A DNA stretch of 15,365 nt from Asterionellopsis glacialis (lineage: Eukaryota > Bacillariophyta > Plagiogrammaphyceae > Rhaphoneidales > Asterionellopsidaceae): positions 1 to 15,365 of the forward strand of contig WKLE02001238.1 in assembly GCA_014885115.2 (NCBI GenBank). Direction: 5' to 3'. The notes under the pieces were generated by a model, which did not search any database, was not told where the DNA came from, and saw only the letters and a program-made list of their open reading frames with translations. Each line of letters begins with the position of its first letter. Positions within the stretch are counted from its first letter, which is position 1. Position numbers and translations under genes: made by a program. Positions 15,022 to 15,365 of this stretch are shown here, in pieces.

Positions 15022-15365
15022 CCCCTGTCATCAAAAGTCAAGTTGTATGGTGTCTGCATATCTCTATGAATTCTACAGAAACACTGTCCTGCCAACTCAC
15101 CAGTCATATTACCTGATCTGTAATCAAATAAACAGGTAATGTAAGCACTGCTGCTTCCAACATTAGCATAGAACCTGATTGCATACTTATCAGGTTTGGA
15201 TGGAAGATAAGAACTAGCTTTTGTCCTTGCTTTGGTATGTACACTGGCTTCATCCAGTACAGAGGTACCCAAAGGTACAGCAACCTGTGCAATATTCTTC
15301 TGAAAATGATCAAGCATTTTCCTAGAATGCCACAGGGGATCAGTACTTGAAACATTGTGATCATA
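15022..15365 (-). pseudogene. Second piggyBac-like transposase fragment, running off the window
   Basis: The - strand reads TSVLDEASVHTKARTKASSY, LPSKPDKYAIRFYANVGSSS and then GNMTGELAGQCFCRIHRDMQ and TPYNLTFDD before the junction at 15022. This is the catalytic-region pattern of the piggyBac family and matches 2975-2640 in the other relic, where a TAG follows PDK. Here the same stretch is open for 113 codons, so this copy is less decayed over this part. It is cut at its 3' side by the old gypsy element, and its N-terminal side lies beyond 15365 in the window's coordinates. Confidence 0.75.

Overview
The window looks like a repeat-rich stretch of a eukaryotic nuclear genome, most likely a diatom or related stramenopile. 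The reasons are a Ty3/gypsy retroelement whose Gag resembles the type I associate with diatom genomes, piggyBac-type transposase relics, a small cysteine-containing module that I recall as multicopy in diatom protein sets, and one intact gene that looks like a secretory or plastid-targeted bifunctional-nuclease-like protein with a UVR motif. There is no bacterial-style operon, CRISPR array, rRNA or tRNA gene that I can support. The taxonomic call is inference.

Layout. Positions 1-409 hold nothing recognised. Positions 410-1033 are bounded by near-perfect 22-bp terminal inverted repeats and look like a MITE-like non-autonomous DNA element, with an internal hairpin and an AT-rich core. Positions 1090-1428 (+) are a broken copy of the small diatom-like module. 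Positions 1690-3042 (-) are a decayed piggyBac-like transposase, including its C-terminal zinc-binding region. Positions 3146-4275 (+) are a decayed protein gene of unknown family. Positions 4393-5652 (-) are the only intact gene. Positions 5698-5878 (+) may be a coding scrap just upstream of it. Positions 5879-7149 are mostly unexplained sequence with a compound inverted repeat and a 62-bp-period duplication.

The right half is a nest of retroelements. An old Ty3/gypsy copy (7150-8273 plus 14270-15021, - strand) was split by a solo-LTR-like insert of about 396 bp with a CTACT target duplication. That insert was itself split by a second, younger Ty3/gypsy element (8349-13943, - strand) with 530-bp LTRs and an AGACT target duplication. 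The old element ends abruptly at 15021/15022 against a second piggyBac fragment that runs off the window.

How the parts relate. Apart from 4393-5652, every coding unit is damaged. The younger element keeps a recognisable gag, protease, RT, RNase H and integrase in the canonical Ty3/gypsy order, but has in-frame stops, at least two frameshifts and YIND in place of the RT YxDD box. Many of the stops are TGA where the family, or the sister copy, has Arg (CGA). This fits deamination at methylated CpG sites, as expected for silenced transposons.
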